This document shows, one piece after another, positions 24,896 through 33,320 of a stretch of 64,000 nt of DNA; position 1 is the first letter of the stretch, and every line of letters begins with the position of its first letter. The stretch is from Pseudomonadota bacterium (GTDB taxonomy: Bacteria > Bdellovibrionota > Bacteriovoracia > Bacteriovoracales > Bacteriovoracaceae): the NCBI GenBank assembly GCA_027488375.1, contig JAIYBW010000004.1:806001-870000 (forward strand). Reading direction: 5' to 3'. The notes below the pieces were generated by a model that saw only the letters and a list, made by a program, of their open reading frames with translations, made no database searches and was not told the origin of the DNA. The position numbers and the translations under genes were made by a program.

Positions 24896-25722
24896 TGAAA
24901 CGAATGATCTTTCTTTTTATTTTTCTTTCAAGTCACGCTCTTGCTTATACCTTCAATAATAATTTTGGAGCCTCTTTCAAAGATAATGACGTGAAGGTGA
25001 TGATTGCAGGGAATACTTACTGTGACGAGCTTGGAGCAGGCTTAACTCAAGGTGAGCTTGAAGATCTTATAGGCCCGGCCATCGATAAATTCTGGAATCG
25101 CGTACCGACTTCTGCTTTACGTCTGAGTTTTGGCGGTTATACCGAGGATATTACTTCAATTAATACTCGTAAGCTCTGCGCTCCAACCGATGAAGCTTGT
25201 ATTTCTGGAGCCCCTGGAGCCACCATCGCTCCGGTCACAGAAATTGTTATTGCTTGTAATGAAAGAGAAGATAATTTTGGAAGCGGAAATGTTCTGGCCG
25301 TCACGATTCCAAATAATTTTGCCGGTAAAGATATTGTTGGTTCTGTGATTTTGATAAATAACATGGCGACTTCTGTTTTTAAAAATCTTAGCCGTGCCGA
25401 TCAAATTGGCGTCATCGCTCATGAGATCGGACATGCGATTGGACTTGGCCATACGGACGATAAAGCGGCCATGATGTATTACCGCACAGTGGACCTCAGG
25501 CGTGCTCTCGGTGAAGATGATATGAGAGGAGTGAGCTACCTCTATCCCATGAAGCTTGATGGATTTGGACTCTTAGGCGGTTGTGCAACTATTGATGAAA
25601 ATAAAAAACTCCCCCCCTCAGGAGGAAGTTTTTTTACCATGATTTTGAGTTTATTTTTACTTGTGATGATCTGGGAGATCAGACGCTTACTTAAGCGCTC
25701 TCAAGCTCGTCCCACGTTTTAA
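24895..25722 (+). CDS. Matrixin-type metallopeptidase with C-terminal anchor
   Basis: A 275-residue secreted M10-like zinc protease. Signal peptide FLFIFLSSHALA; zinc motif HEIGHAIGLGH at residues 176 to 186; Met-turn AAMMYY soon after. There is no obvious pro-domain with a cysteine switch. The C terminus has PPSGGS (240 to 245), a hydrophobic stretch to 261 and then RRLLKRSQ, a tripartite tail like the GlyGly-CTERM sorting signals, although no rhombosortase is seen here. It overlaps the upstream barrel gene by one base and the facing aminopeptidase gene by 36 nt. It probably degrades external proteins. Confidence 0.82.
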   Translation: MKRMIFLFIFLSSHALAYTFNNNFGASFKDNDVKVMIAGNTYCDELGAGLTQGELEDLIGPAIDKFWNRVPTSALRLSFGGYTEDITSINTRKLCAPTDEACISGAPGATIAPVTEIVIACNEREDNFGSGNVLAVTIPNNFAGKDIVGSVILINNMATSVFKNLSRADQIGVIAHEIGHAIGLGHTDDKAAMMYYRTVDLRRALGEDDMRGVSYLYPMKLDGFGLLGGCATIDENKKLPPSGGSFFTMILSLFLLVMIWEIRRLLKRSQARPTF

Positions 25723-27453
25723 ACATTCAGCTTCATAATCCTCGAGAAGAGCTTTCTCTTCATCATTAAGAAGCTTCATATCGACAAGGGCCGGATCAAA
25801 CCCAATATAGACGAAAGGTTTAAATCGGAGCATGCCTGGATAAACTGGATGCTTTTCCACATAAACAATATTTTCTAAGCGCACTCCTCCAAAACCTGGA
25901 AGATAAATTCCCGGCTCAATAGAAACAGCTTGGCCCGCTTTCATCGGTACATTTGAAATAGAAGAAATTCTCACTCCTGGCTCATGGACATGAATGCCAA
26001 TCCCGTGACCAGTGCCGTGAGCATAGTCATAACCTTTTTTACGAAGAGGAGCTCGGGCCAGTCCATCGAGAACAATTCCCTTCGTCCCATCAGGGAAAAT
26101 GGCATTTTGACAGGCCAGAAGACCTTTGAGGACGAGAGTATAGATTTCTATCTTCTTAGGATCAGCTTTATCTGAAGCAGATCCAGCAAAAAAGGTGCGG
26201 GTTGTATCTGTCGCAAAACCGCCATCAAAATAACCTCCAGAATCAAGGAGGATCATATCATCTGACTTAATCAGAACTTGATCAGATGGATTACCGTAGT
26301 GAATGATCGAACCGTTGGGCCCGACACCAGCAATCGTATTAAAACTTTGATCTCTTGAACCTTGCTCATCATATTTTTTTGAAGTCTCGTGATAGAGATC
26401 TAATTCTGTGATTCGCTTTGAGGCCTTAATCGAATCCTTTACCCATTTGATAGTATTAAAAATCGCTTTATCTGATCTTTTAAAAGAAGCTTCCATCTGT
26501 TGAATTTCAACAGGCTCTTTAATTGATTGCCACTCATAAAGTCCACCAGCTTTCTCCAGCAGTCTCTCGGTGCCAAAAATCTTCACGAGCATGCCAAAAT
26601 CTGCAGCATTAATCATGCCTGGATCAAACCAGACTGTTTGCAAATGAAGAGTGTTTTGAATCCTTTCCAATTCTTTATTTAATTCAGCAAAGGGTAACAC
26701 TATAAACTCAAGGCCAAACTCTTTTTTGATGGATGCAGGCACTGGAGTTTCGGGAGTCACAAATATATAGGCCTTCTCTTTGGTAATGAGCGCACGAGCA
26801 TAGAAGCTACTCAAGAAAGGTAAATGATAGCCTCTACAATTCGTAATCCAAGCAATGGAATCCAAGGCCGTAAGATACATGGCTTCAGTATCCGTCTTAA
26901 AAATGGCACGAGTTTTCTCTAATGTGTCTCGCCCACGAAATTCACGTGGAATAAATTGCAAAGGTTTTAATTCGGGCAGTTTTTCAAAGGCAATCACTTG
27001 CGCAAGTTCATGGGAACCTAGGGCGACAATTTCATGAGCGGCATTAGCCATTCTTTTTAAAAAGCCCAGTGAAGTTCGATCGGCCTCATAACCAAGTCTT
27101 TTGATTCCAAGGGCCGTAATATCTTTGACTAAATCTCCCGTTGTCGATCCGTCCCCTCCACATTTCATGACTTCTATTTCTTCATGGTCAACTTCAAGAT
27201 CGGCCTGCTCGTGGTAGCGCCCATCCACATAAAGACGCACTTTTCCCTCAAGCGGAACCAGAACTTCGGCCATGGAGCCCGTAAATCCTGTAATGTAGTA
27301 TCGGTGATTATCCTCAAGGGGAACATATTCATTAAGGAAGGGGTCAAAGCTAGAAATATACATAGCGTCGAGGTGGCGCTCGCCCATGATTTTTTTAAGG
27401 CTTTTTATGTGAGATTTAATAGTTTGATTTGATAGACTGATAGACTTTTTCAT
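25687..27453 (-). CDS. Xaa-Pro aminopeptidase (M24 family)
   Basis: A 588-residue cytoplasmic aminopeptidase P. Two N-terminal creatinase-like domains precede the pita-bread catalytic domain, which has the five metal ligands in LLDSGGYFDGGFATDTTR, HGTGHGIGIHVHEPG, SIEPGIYLPG and RLENIV. It removes the first residue when proline is second. The length near 590 is that of the large form found in many bacteria and eukaryotes. A GGAG ribosome site lies about 10 nt before the ATG. Peptide breakdown fits a proteolytic lifestyle. Its last 36 nt overlap the matrixin gene. Confidence 0.93.
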   Translation of the reverse strand: MKKSISLSNQTIKSHIKSLKKIMGERHLDAMYISSFDPFLNEYVPLEDNHRYYITGFTGSMAEVLVPLEGKVRLYVDGRYHEQADLEVDHEEIEVMKCGGDGSTTGDLVKDITALGIKRLGYEADRTSLGFLKRMANAAHEIVALGSHELAQVIAFEKLPELKPLQFIPREFRGRDTLEKTRAIFKTDTEAMYLTALDSIAWITNCRGYHLPFLSSFYARALITKEKAYIFVTPETPVPASIKKEFGLEFIVLPFAELNKELERIQNTLHLQTVWFDPGMINAADFGMLVKIFGTERLLEKAGGLYEWQSIKEPVEIQQMEASFKRSDKAIFNTIKWVKDSIKASKRITELDLYHETSKKYDEQGSRDQSFNTIAGVGPNGSIIHYGNPSDQVLIKSDDMILLDSGGYFDGGFATDTTRTFFAGSASDKADPKKIEIYTLVLKGLLACQNAIFPDGTKGIVLDGLARAPLRKKGYDYAHGTGHGIGIHVHEPGVRISSISNVPMKAGQAVSIEPGIYLPGFGGVRLENIVYVEKHPVYPGMLRFKPFVYIGFDPALVDMKLLNDEEKALLEDYEAECLKRGTSLRALK

Positions 27454-27509
27454 ACAATGATCTCCGTCCTATAAAAATACTCTCCTCACCCATTGTTGGG
27501 AAGGCTTTT

Positions 27510-28607
27510 ATGAAAATTCAGCACCCAGTTTATTACGGCGACTACCTGCAACTGCCTAAAATTCTTAACGCTCAGGCACCAGAAAGTGCCAAGTATGGTC
27601 AAGTGGCCCATGACGAGACGCTCTTTATCATTATTCATCAAACCTATGAGCTATGGTTTAAACAAATTCTGCACGAGCTAGAGTCCATTCGTTCATTAAT
27701 GATCAAACCTTTTCTCCCTTCAACCGATCTGGCCGTCATCAATGCTCGCCTTGAAAGGATCACCTCTATTCAGCAAATTTTGATTGATCAGATCCAAGTG
27801 ATGGAAACAATGACCTCCTTGGATTTTATGGATTTTAGAGACTATCTTGTTCCAGCTTCTGGGTTTCAAAGTCTTCAATTTCGTTTAGTCGAAGCCTTTT
27901 TAGGCATTAAACCTCAGCACCGGATGGAAATTGAGCGCCAGTTTTTTAACTCCCGCTTAAAACCTGAAGACAAAAAAATCCTTGAAGAAGCCGAACAAAA
28001 AACAAGCCTCCTTGAGCTTCTGGAAGCTTGGTTAACGCGCATGCCTTTTTCAAAATTTGAAAATTTTGACTTTTGGGGTGCCTACTCTGGAGCTGTTGAG
28101 AAAATGCTCAACAATGATTTTCAAATTATTTCAACCAACCCAAGCCTCGATGAAAAACAAAAAGCCTTGGAATTAAAAAATCTTGAAGCCACCAAAGAAA
28201 CTTTTGCAACGCTTTTAGATGAAACAAAATTTGAAGCTCTGAGGACTCAAGGGAAAATTCGCCTTTCTCAAAAAGCCATGCTCTCTGCGGTTTTTATCCA
28301 TCTTTACCGAGAGTATCCGGCCCTTCAAATGCCTTATAAGATTCTTAATAATCTGGTTGAGATTGATGAGAAATTTACTACGTGGCGCTATCGTCATGCG
28401 ATCATGGCCCAAAGAATTCTGGGCACCAAAATCGGAACTGGTGGCTCTTCTGGGCATGAGTATTTAAAATCAACCACGGAAAGAAACCGCGCCTTTATTG
28501 ATCTCTTCAATCTGGCGACTTTTTTAATTCCTAAGTCATCAATCCCTCAACTTCCTCATGTGATAAAAGGACAACTCGATATCGTTTATGATTTCGTTCA
28601 ATCCTAA
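27510..28607 (+). CDS. kynA: Tryptophan 2,3-dioxygenase
   Basis: A 365-residue haem enzyme that opens the indole ring of L-tryptophan to N-formylkynurenine. Recognised by YYGDYLQLPKILNAQ, AHDETLFIIIHQTYELWFKQ with the distal histidine, and WRYRHAIMAQRILGTKIGTGG with the haem-binding histidine. It is longer than the roughly 280-residue bacterial average, closer to the eukaryotic and myxobacterial type, through an insertion around residues 130 to 240. A GGAAGG ribosome site is present. It overlaps the kynureninase-like gene by 20 nt, so the two are an operon. Confidence 0.95.
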   Translation: MKIQHPVYYGDYLQLPKILNAQAPESAKYGQVAHDETLFIIIHQTYELWFKQILHELESIRSLMIKPFLPSTDLAVINARLERITSIQQILIDQIQVMETMTSLDFMDFRDYLVPASGFQSLQFRLVEAFLGIKPQHRMEIERQFFNSRLKPEDKKILEEAEQKTSLLELLEAWLTRMPFSKFENFDFWGAYSGAVEKMLNNDFQIISTNPSLDEKQKALELKNLEATKETFATLLDETKFEALRTQGKIRLSQKAMLSAVFIHLYREYPALQMPYKILNNLVEIDEKFTTWRYRHAIMAQRILGTKIGTGGSSGHEYLKSTTERNRAFIDLFNLATFLIPKSSIPQLPHVIKGQLDIVYDFVQS

Positions 28608-29778
28608 AACTCTCTATCAACGTTTTCTCGAGGGCCATCAAGGCAAGCTGCATTTTGCAGCTCACTCCCATCACTTTTGGCCAGATATCACTCGAGAGGC
28701 TCAGCTGGCCTACTGGGATGATTCTGCCATTTTGAGTGATGAGAAGTGGAACAAAATTTTTGGGGAGGTTATTCCTCAAACTCAAAAATATATGGCAAAG
28801 ATTTTAAACCTTAAAGATCACGAGCAAATTGCATTAGCTCCGAATACCCATGAACTTTCAGCACGTCTCCTCTCACTTTTTCTTGGTCGGTCTGAAATCA
28901 AAATCCTCACCACGTCGAGTGAATTTCATTCCTGGAGGCGCCAATTCCTGAGACTCTCTGAATTGACTCAAGTTAAAGTTCATGAAGTCTCAACTCAAGA
29001 TTTGCTCTCAAATAAAACTCATTTTTTAGCTGAAGTAAAAAATCAGTTAAGTAAAAATTATGATCTCATTTTTTTAAGCCAGGTATTTTTTGATTCAGGT
29101 CTCGCCCTGACTGATGAAGAGCTGGCCGATCTCATCAAAGAGGCCCCCAGCAGGACTCTTTTTGTTCTGGATGGCTACCATGGCTTTGGCGCACTCCCAA
29201 CTTCACTCGCTGCCGTTGAGGGAAAAATCTTTTACCTCGGTGGTGGCTATAAGTATGCCCAGGCCGGTGAAGGCGTGGGTTTTATGGTTGTTCCAAAAGG
29301 TGATTGGCGTCCCAGCTATACAGGTTGGTTTGCAGAATATGGAAACCTTTCAAGACCGCCTGGGACACAGGTGGGCTACACCCAGGATGCGATGGCCTTC
29401 ATGGGGGCCACTCAAGATCCAAGCGGCTTTTATCGCTTTAATGCCACCTGGAAGCTCTTTAATGATTTAGGACTTGATGTGGCCCAGATCCATCAATACG
29501 TTCGGAACCTGCAGCTTCACTTTCTCGCGCAACTGCCAAAGTCTTTTGTTGAAAATAATCAGCTTTCCTCCCTCTATCATTCATCCCTCACTTATCATGG
29601 GCATTTTCTCACCTTTGAAGCTCCTGATACAGATCAGGCCATAAAGCTTCAGGAAAAGCTTAAAGAGGCCAAGGTTTTAATTGATCGTCGAGGTGCTCGA
29701 TTAAGATTTGGGTTCGGTCTTTACCAAGATAAAAGTGACGTCGAAGCTTTATGCCTTTGCCTTGAAAAATTGGCATAA
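28588..29778 (+). CDS. Kynureninase-like PLP-dependent enzyme
   Basis: A 396-residue fold-type I, class V PLP enzyme. The PLP lysine is K222 in YLGGGYKYAQAGEG and the cofactor aspartate is D195 in LFVLDGYHGFG; the sequence GxxYKYxxxGxG is typical of kynureninase. The N-terminal segment KLHFAAHSHHFWPD is also kynureninase-like. Together with the overlapping dioxygenase gene (20-nt overlap) this suggests conversion of kynurenine to anthranilate and alanine. A kynurenine formamidase gene is absent from the window. It diverges from standard KynU, so another substrate is possible. Confidence 0.72.
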   Translation: MISFNPKTLYQRFLEGHQGKLHFAAHSHHFWPDITREAQLAYWDDSAILSDEKWNKIFGEVIPQTQKYMAKILNLKDHEQIALAPNTHELSARLLSLFLGRSEIKILTTSSEFHSWRRQFLRLSELTQVKVHEVSTQDLLSNKTHFLAEVKNQLSKNYDLIFLSQVFFDSGLALTDEELADLIKEAPSRTLFVLDGYHGFGALPTSLAAVEGKIFYLGGGYKYAQAGEGVGFMVVPKGDWRPSYTGWFAEYGNLSRPPGTQVGYTQDAMAFMGATQDPSGFYRFNATWKLFNDLGLDVAQIHQYVRNLQLHFLAQLPKSFVENNQLSSLYHSSLTYHGHFLTFEAPDTDQAIKLQEKLKEAKVLIDRRGARLRFGFGLYQDKSDVEALCLCLEKLA

Positions 29779-29817
29779 AGGCCCAATAAATTCTAACCTA
29801 ACATTCGACAAATTATC

Positions 29818-29844
29818 TAAAGTTTTGAATTTTTATGCCGATAG
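29818..29844 (+). promoter_or_regulatory. FliA (sigma-28) consensus promoter of the 55-residue peptide gene
   Basis: TAAAGTTT, exactly 11 nt, GCCGATAG. It matches the enteric FliA consensus at 15 of 16 positions. It lies 46 nt upstream of the ATG at 29891, leaving room for the AAGGAG and AGGA ribosome sites. It is the best promoter match in the window. Confidence 0.8.
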
Positions 29845-29890
29845 AAGGATTGAGTACAATAATTCTCATTGTAAGGAGTGAGGACTTGTT

Positions 29891-30058
29891 ATGGGTGTAA
29901 AGTTTAGTTCAATTGTGATGGTCCTTTTAGTTTGCTTCATCGCCAAGATTTCTTTTGAGTCAGCAACTGCTTCAAACAAAATGGATCCTTCTCACATGAA
30001 CGATCGCTCTCCCGCTTCCATTGATCAAAGCTATCATGATCATTTGAATAAGCGATAA
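29891..30058 (+). CDS. 55-residue exported or membrane-anchored peptide, FliA-type promoter
   Basis: A small ORF of 55 codons: MGVKFSSIVMVLLVCFIAKI, then a hydrophilic tail rich in Ser, Asn, His and Asp ending in HDHLNKR. The N terminus is a hydrophobic segment of about 15 residues with a positive start, either a signal peptide (possible cleavage near SFESATA) or a single anchor. AAGGAG and AGGA ribosome sites precede the ATG. The upstream sigma-28 consensus means it is probably expressed with flagellar or attack-phase genes. No family is known to me. It sits between the kynureninase-like gene and the facing murD. Confidence 0.7.
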   Translation: MGVKFSSIVMVLLVCFIAKISFESATASNKMDPSHMNDRSPASIDQSYHDHLNKR

Positions 30059-30084
30059 GAGAGTTTTAATTTTTCCTTCTTCGT

Positions 30085-31407
30085 TTAAATCAAAATTTCT
30101 TTGACCCACGCTTTAAATTTATCTCCTCTATCAACATAATTCTTAAATTGATCAAAAGACGGAAAGGCTGGAGAGAAAACGAGATCCCCTTTGAGGTTTT
30201 CATTTTTTGCTAATTCTAAAACAGTGACGAGATCTTGAGCTTCTGTGACTTCAAAGTGCTCACGAAGTTCTTGGCCCAGTCTCTGGGTCACCTCACCTAT
30301 GACAAAAATCCTCGTGATCTTATCTTTAAAGGGCATGAGATCTGGCAAAACACGGTCAGCTTCATTTCTCAACTTACCACCTAGAATCAAATAAAGGGGC
30401 ACCTGTGAGTCAGCAAAAGCCTTGATCGCCGTTGTCGTTGCAAGAGTGTTAGTACTCTTGGCATCGTTATAAACGGAGAGGCCCTTAAAATTTGTGACGT
30501 ACTCAAGCCGGTGAGCAACGCCTGAAAATTCATTGATAAATTCTTGAAAGAGGTTTTTGAGATCTGGGATTCCGAGGAGCTCGAGGACCTTGAAGGCAGC
30601 ATAGAAATTCGCCTCATTATGCTCACCTCGAACTTTGGCCTCTTGAAAATGAAACTGCTTTTTGAATGAATCGGGTAAATTCCCTTTCATAAAAAAAGAT
30701 TTTTGAACCTCATGGGTCTTAATCTCAGAAAGATAAGAATTCTCCTCACCTAAGATAAGATGATCCTTTGAAGTCATATTTTTAAGTAAACGAAATTTCG
30801 CCAAAGCATAATCTCTGACGTGGTCGTAGCGCTCAGAGTGATTAGGGAAAATATTTAAAATGAGACCAATCTGAGGATGAAATTCATGAATCGTCTCTAA
30901 TTGAAAACTTGAAACCTCAATGACCGCATAATCCACTTCTTCACCCGATAAAGGAAGATCGCAATAAGGAATTCCAATATTGCCACCGCAGAAGACTTTT
31001 TTTCCAGCTTTTTTTAATGCCTCGGCTATCATCGTGGTGGTTGTGGTCTTTCCATTCGTTCCTGTGATCGCAATAACTGGAACATGATTTGAATACCTAA
31101 AAGCATATTCAATTTCTGAAAGGATCGTCACGCCGTTGGCAACAGCTTGAGCGAGAGAGGGATGGGTGACAGGGATGCCTGGAGAAATAACGATTTCATC
31201 CATTTTATGAAAATGAGCGGCAAAATCCTCTTCAGAATAGCAAGCGCACTTCTCAATAAGGCCCTCAAGTTGTTCTGTTTGGTACCAATTTTCAACAGGT
31301 CCCTTATTCACAGCATAGAGATCTTGTTTATTTTTTATGGCCAAAGCAACTGCGGCTTTACCAGACTTTCCCATCCCAAAAATAGCGACTTTGTTTATCT
31401 TATTCAT
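30085..31407 (-). CDS. murD: UDP-N-acetylmuramoylalanine-D-glutamate ligase MurD
   Basis: A 440-residue cytoplasmic ligase that adds D-glutamate to UDP-MurNAc-L-Ala in peptidoglycan synthesis. It has VAIFGMGKSGKA at the N-terminal nucleotide-like fold, the ATP P-loop AITGTNGKTTTT, EVSSFQLE, LNIFPNHSERYDH and YNDAKSTNTLAT, all conserved in MurD. It stands apart from other mur genes here. It shares a 21-bp divergent start region with the METTL25-like gene, and the -10-like TATAGC lies only 7 nt upstream of its ATG. Confidence 0.96.
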   Translation of the reverse strand: MNKINKVAIFGMGKSGKAAVALAIKNKQDLYAVNKGPVENWYQTEQLEGLIEKCACYSEEDFAAHFHKMDEIVISPGIPVTHPSLAQAVANGVTILSEIEYAFRYSNHVPVIAITGTNGKTTTTTMIAEALKKAGKKVFCGGNIGIPYCDLPLSGEEVDYAVIEVSSFQLETIHEFHPQIGLILNIFPNHSERYDHVRDYALAKFRLLKNMTSKDHLILGEENSYLSEIKTHEVQKSFFMKGNLPDSFKKQFHFQEAKVRGEHNEANFYAAFKVLELLGIPDLKNLFQEFINEFSGVAHRLEYVTNFKGLSVYNDAKSTNTLATTTAIKAFADSQVPLYLILGGKLRNEADRVLPDLMPFKDKITRIFVIGEVTQRLGQELREHFEVTEAQDLVTVLELAKNENLKGDLVFSPAFPSFDQFKNYVDRGDKFKAWVKEILI

Positions 31408-31414
31408 AAGCTAT

Positions 31415-31422
31415 GCTATACC
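31415..31422. promoter_or_regulatory. Shared divergent -10 region between murD and the METTL25-like gene
   Basis: The two start codons are 21 bp apart. The segment TATGCTATA contains TATACC 6 nt before the plus-strand ATG (31429) and TATAGC 7 nt before the minus-strand ATG (31407). The overlapping -10 boxes imply mutual exclusion and leaderless messages. The -35 regions are weak. Confidence 0.4.
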
Positions 31423-31428
31423 CCTGTT

Positions 31429-32676
31429 ATGGATCTAAAAAAACGCCTAAAGGACATTGCTGAGTTCCTAAAACCATATCAAAAAATATGGGAAAACGAA
31501 ATCATGCTGATGTACCCAGATCCTCTGGCCGATTATCCCGCTGAATGGATAGAAGATCTTATTCGTTTGAAAGATACTGATGATCAAATCCGACTTGAAC
31601 GTCGAGATTTTAAGGGATTAATTCAAAATCTCTCGCTGCTTGATTTCTATGAAAGAATCGAGGAACTCTGTCAGATTGATCACTCTCCTCAGTTACCCGA
31701 TTTCCCAGAAACGCCTTTCTCTTTTTTATATGTCATCCCAAAAAAACAACATGAAATAAAAAAGCTTGCCCCCATCATCAATGATTTCTATGTGAAAAAT
31801 CATATTAGTTCAGTCGTCGATATAGGGGGAGGCATTGGACTTCTTGCTCAATCTCTTGTGAATCACTATCCCTTGAAAGTGATCAGCCTTGATATGGATC
31901 ATGAACTTCAGGCCACGGGAAAAAATAGACACGAAAAAAATGCAAAAGATAAATCGAACAAAGTTGATTATCAACTGATCAAGATTGATGAAGGGAACAA
32001 AGAGTTTCAGGACCTCCTTCGGCCTCAGATGATGAGTGTTGGCCTTCACACTTGCGGTCCTCTGGCCATTCACCAAATCAAGGCTTCCCAAGAGTCAGGT
32101 ATCAAAGGAATACTTAATTTTGGTTGTTGCTATCATAAACTGGCGAAAGGTAAGAATTGGCAGAATATTTCAAGATTTGCGCAAAGTCTTGAATCTCCTA
32201 TTGAGCAAAATGTTTACTCCCTCACCCTCGCCTCTCGTGCTCATCGAAAGATGAATAAAAAAGATTATGATTTCAAACTCAGAGTTAAACTTTATCGATA
32301 TGCGATTCATTTTTTACTCATCGATGAATATGCCCAGGACAAATTGATTTCTTTAGGTAATACGGCAGAAAAAATTTATAACGAATCTTTTGCGGTTTAT
32401 GCTCAAGAACAATTTCAACGTATCAAGCTCCATTGCCATCATTCCCCAGATGAGCTTAATTCATATTTTGCCAATGAAAAAAGAATCAAACTTATTCATG
32501 ACATGCTCGCGGCGGGCCTCATTAGAAATGCCCTGGGGCGCTTGCTTGAAATTTATCTTTTACTTGATCGGGCAATATATCTTGAAGAGCAAGGCTATGA
32601 GGCAAAACTCATGGAATGCTTTGATGAATCCATCTCGCCTCGAAATATTGGTGTGCAGGCCCAATTAAAAAACTAA
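31429..32676 (+). CDS. METTL25-like SAM-dependent methyltransferase
   Basis: A 415-residue protein of the Methyltransf_32/METTL25 type. It has PKKQHEIKKLAP (about 105 to 116), the SAM site SVVDIGGGIGLLAQSLV, the acidic VISLDMDHELQATGK, GLHTCGPLAIHQ and FGCCYHKL. The HTCG and GCCYHK motifs, with the upstream KKxHE, are hallmarks of the eukaryotic METTL25/RRNAD1 group, whose methylated substrate is not firmly known. I chose the ATG at 31429; the open frame to 31147 runs through murD. No ribosome site is visible. It faces the PAP2 gene with a 4-nt overlap of stop codons. Confidence 0.75.
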   Translation: MDLKKRLKDIAEFLKPYQKIWENEIMLMYPDPLADYPAEWIEDLIRLKDTDDQIRLERRDFKGLIQNLSLLDFYERIEELCQIDHSPQLPDFPETPFSFLYVIPKKQHEIKKLAPIINDFYVKNHISSVVDIGGGIGLLAQSLVNHYPLKVISLDMDHELQATGKNRHEKNAKDKSNKVDYQLIKIDEGNKEFQDLLRPQMMSVGLHTCGPLAIHQIKASQESGIKGILNFGCCYHKLAKGKNWQNISRFAQSLESPIEQNVYSLTLASRAHRKMNKKDYDFKLRVKLYRYAIHFLLIDEYAQDKLISLGNTAEKIYNESFAVYAQEQFQRIKLHCHHSPDELNSYFANEKRIKLIHDMLAAGLIRNALGRLLEIYLLLDRAIYLEEQGYEAKLMECFDESISPRNIGVQAQLKN

Positions 32677-33308
32677 GAGTCTTGATGATAAGAGAAGTAA
32701 CGATAAAAAAGACCATAACTCAAGATCGCCACAGTAAACCCACCTAAAACGTCCAAGAAATAGTGCTGTTTTGTGGAGAGAGTCGAAAAAGAAATAATAA
32801 TCGCCCAAGCAAAAAAAAGAGGGAATTTTTCCTTCTGCTCCTCGAGAAAAACAAATGAGGTTAGAAAAGCTGTACTGACATGTAGACTTGGGCAACAACT
32901 GGCCGGTGTATCAATATTCCGAATAAGTGAAAAAATAAATTCTGTCGCCCCATTTAATTCTGTCGGTAAGGGATAAAGGTGGCGCGGATAGATGGTTGGC
33001 CACATCATGAAGATAAAAATACTCACGATGACCTGAAATAAAGAAGCATAAAGATACTTACAAAGATTCAAAAGATCTTTAGTCATGAAGTAGGTCAGTG
33101 CATACATCAAGTAGACACTAATATAAATCCATACCGAATCCGCCCAGAGCGGAATGGCCTCATCTGGCCACAGGAGTGGTAACTCTTGAGGTCTAAAAAA
33201 ATAGATTCGATTAAAAAAAAGATAAAGGGCCATCCCAATTAAAGACACGAGACTCGAGATATACATTTTTTTCTCTGGAGTCACGACGTGAGGTAATTTA
33301 ACTCTCAT
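32673..33308 (-). CDS. PAP2-family membrane phosphatase
   Basis: A 211-residue inner-membrane protein with about six helices and the PAP2 motifs CCPSLHVS (C2) and STLSTKQHYFLDVLGG (C3, catalytic histidine and following aspartate). The first motif (KxxxxxxRP) is not obvious; HVVTPEKK at the N terminus is a poor match. It resembles the InsP-ceramide-synthase/PAP2-like branch. The likely role is lipid phosphate removal or head-group transfer. It follows speD by 12 bp on the same strand, with only a weak ribosome site, and its stop overlaps that of the methyltransferase. Confidence 0.82.
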   Translation of the reverse strand: MRVKLPHVVTPEKKMYISSLVSLIGMALYLFFNRIYFFRPQELPLLWPDEAIPLWADSVWIYISVYLMYALTYFMTKDLLNLCKYLYASLFQVIVSIFIFMMWPTIYPRHLYPLPTELNGATEFIFSLIRNIDTPASCCPSLHVSTAFLTSFVFLEEQKEKFPLFFAWAIIISFSTLSTKQHYFLDVLGGFTVAILSYGLFYRYFSYHQDS

Positions 33309-33320
33309 GAAATCTTAAAA

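Noticed and set aside
31147-31428. N-terminal extension of the METTL25-like gene
   Set aside because: It lies antisense inside murD, is not protein-like for the family, and the family begins at the ATG at 31429.
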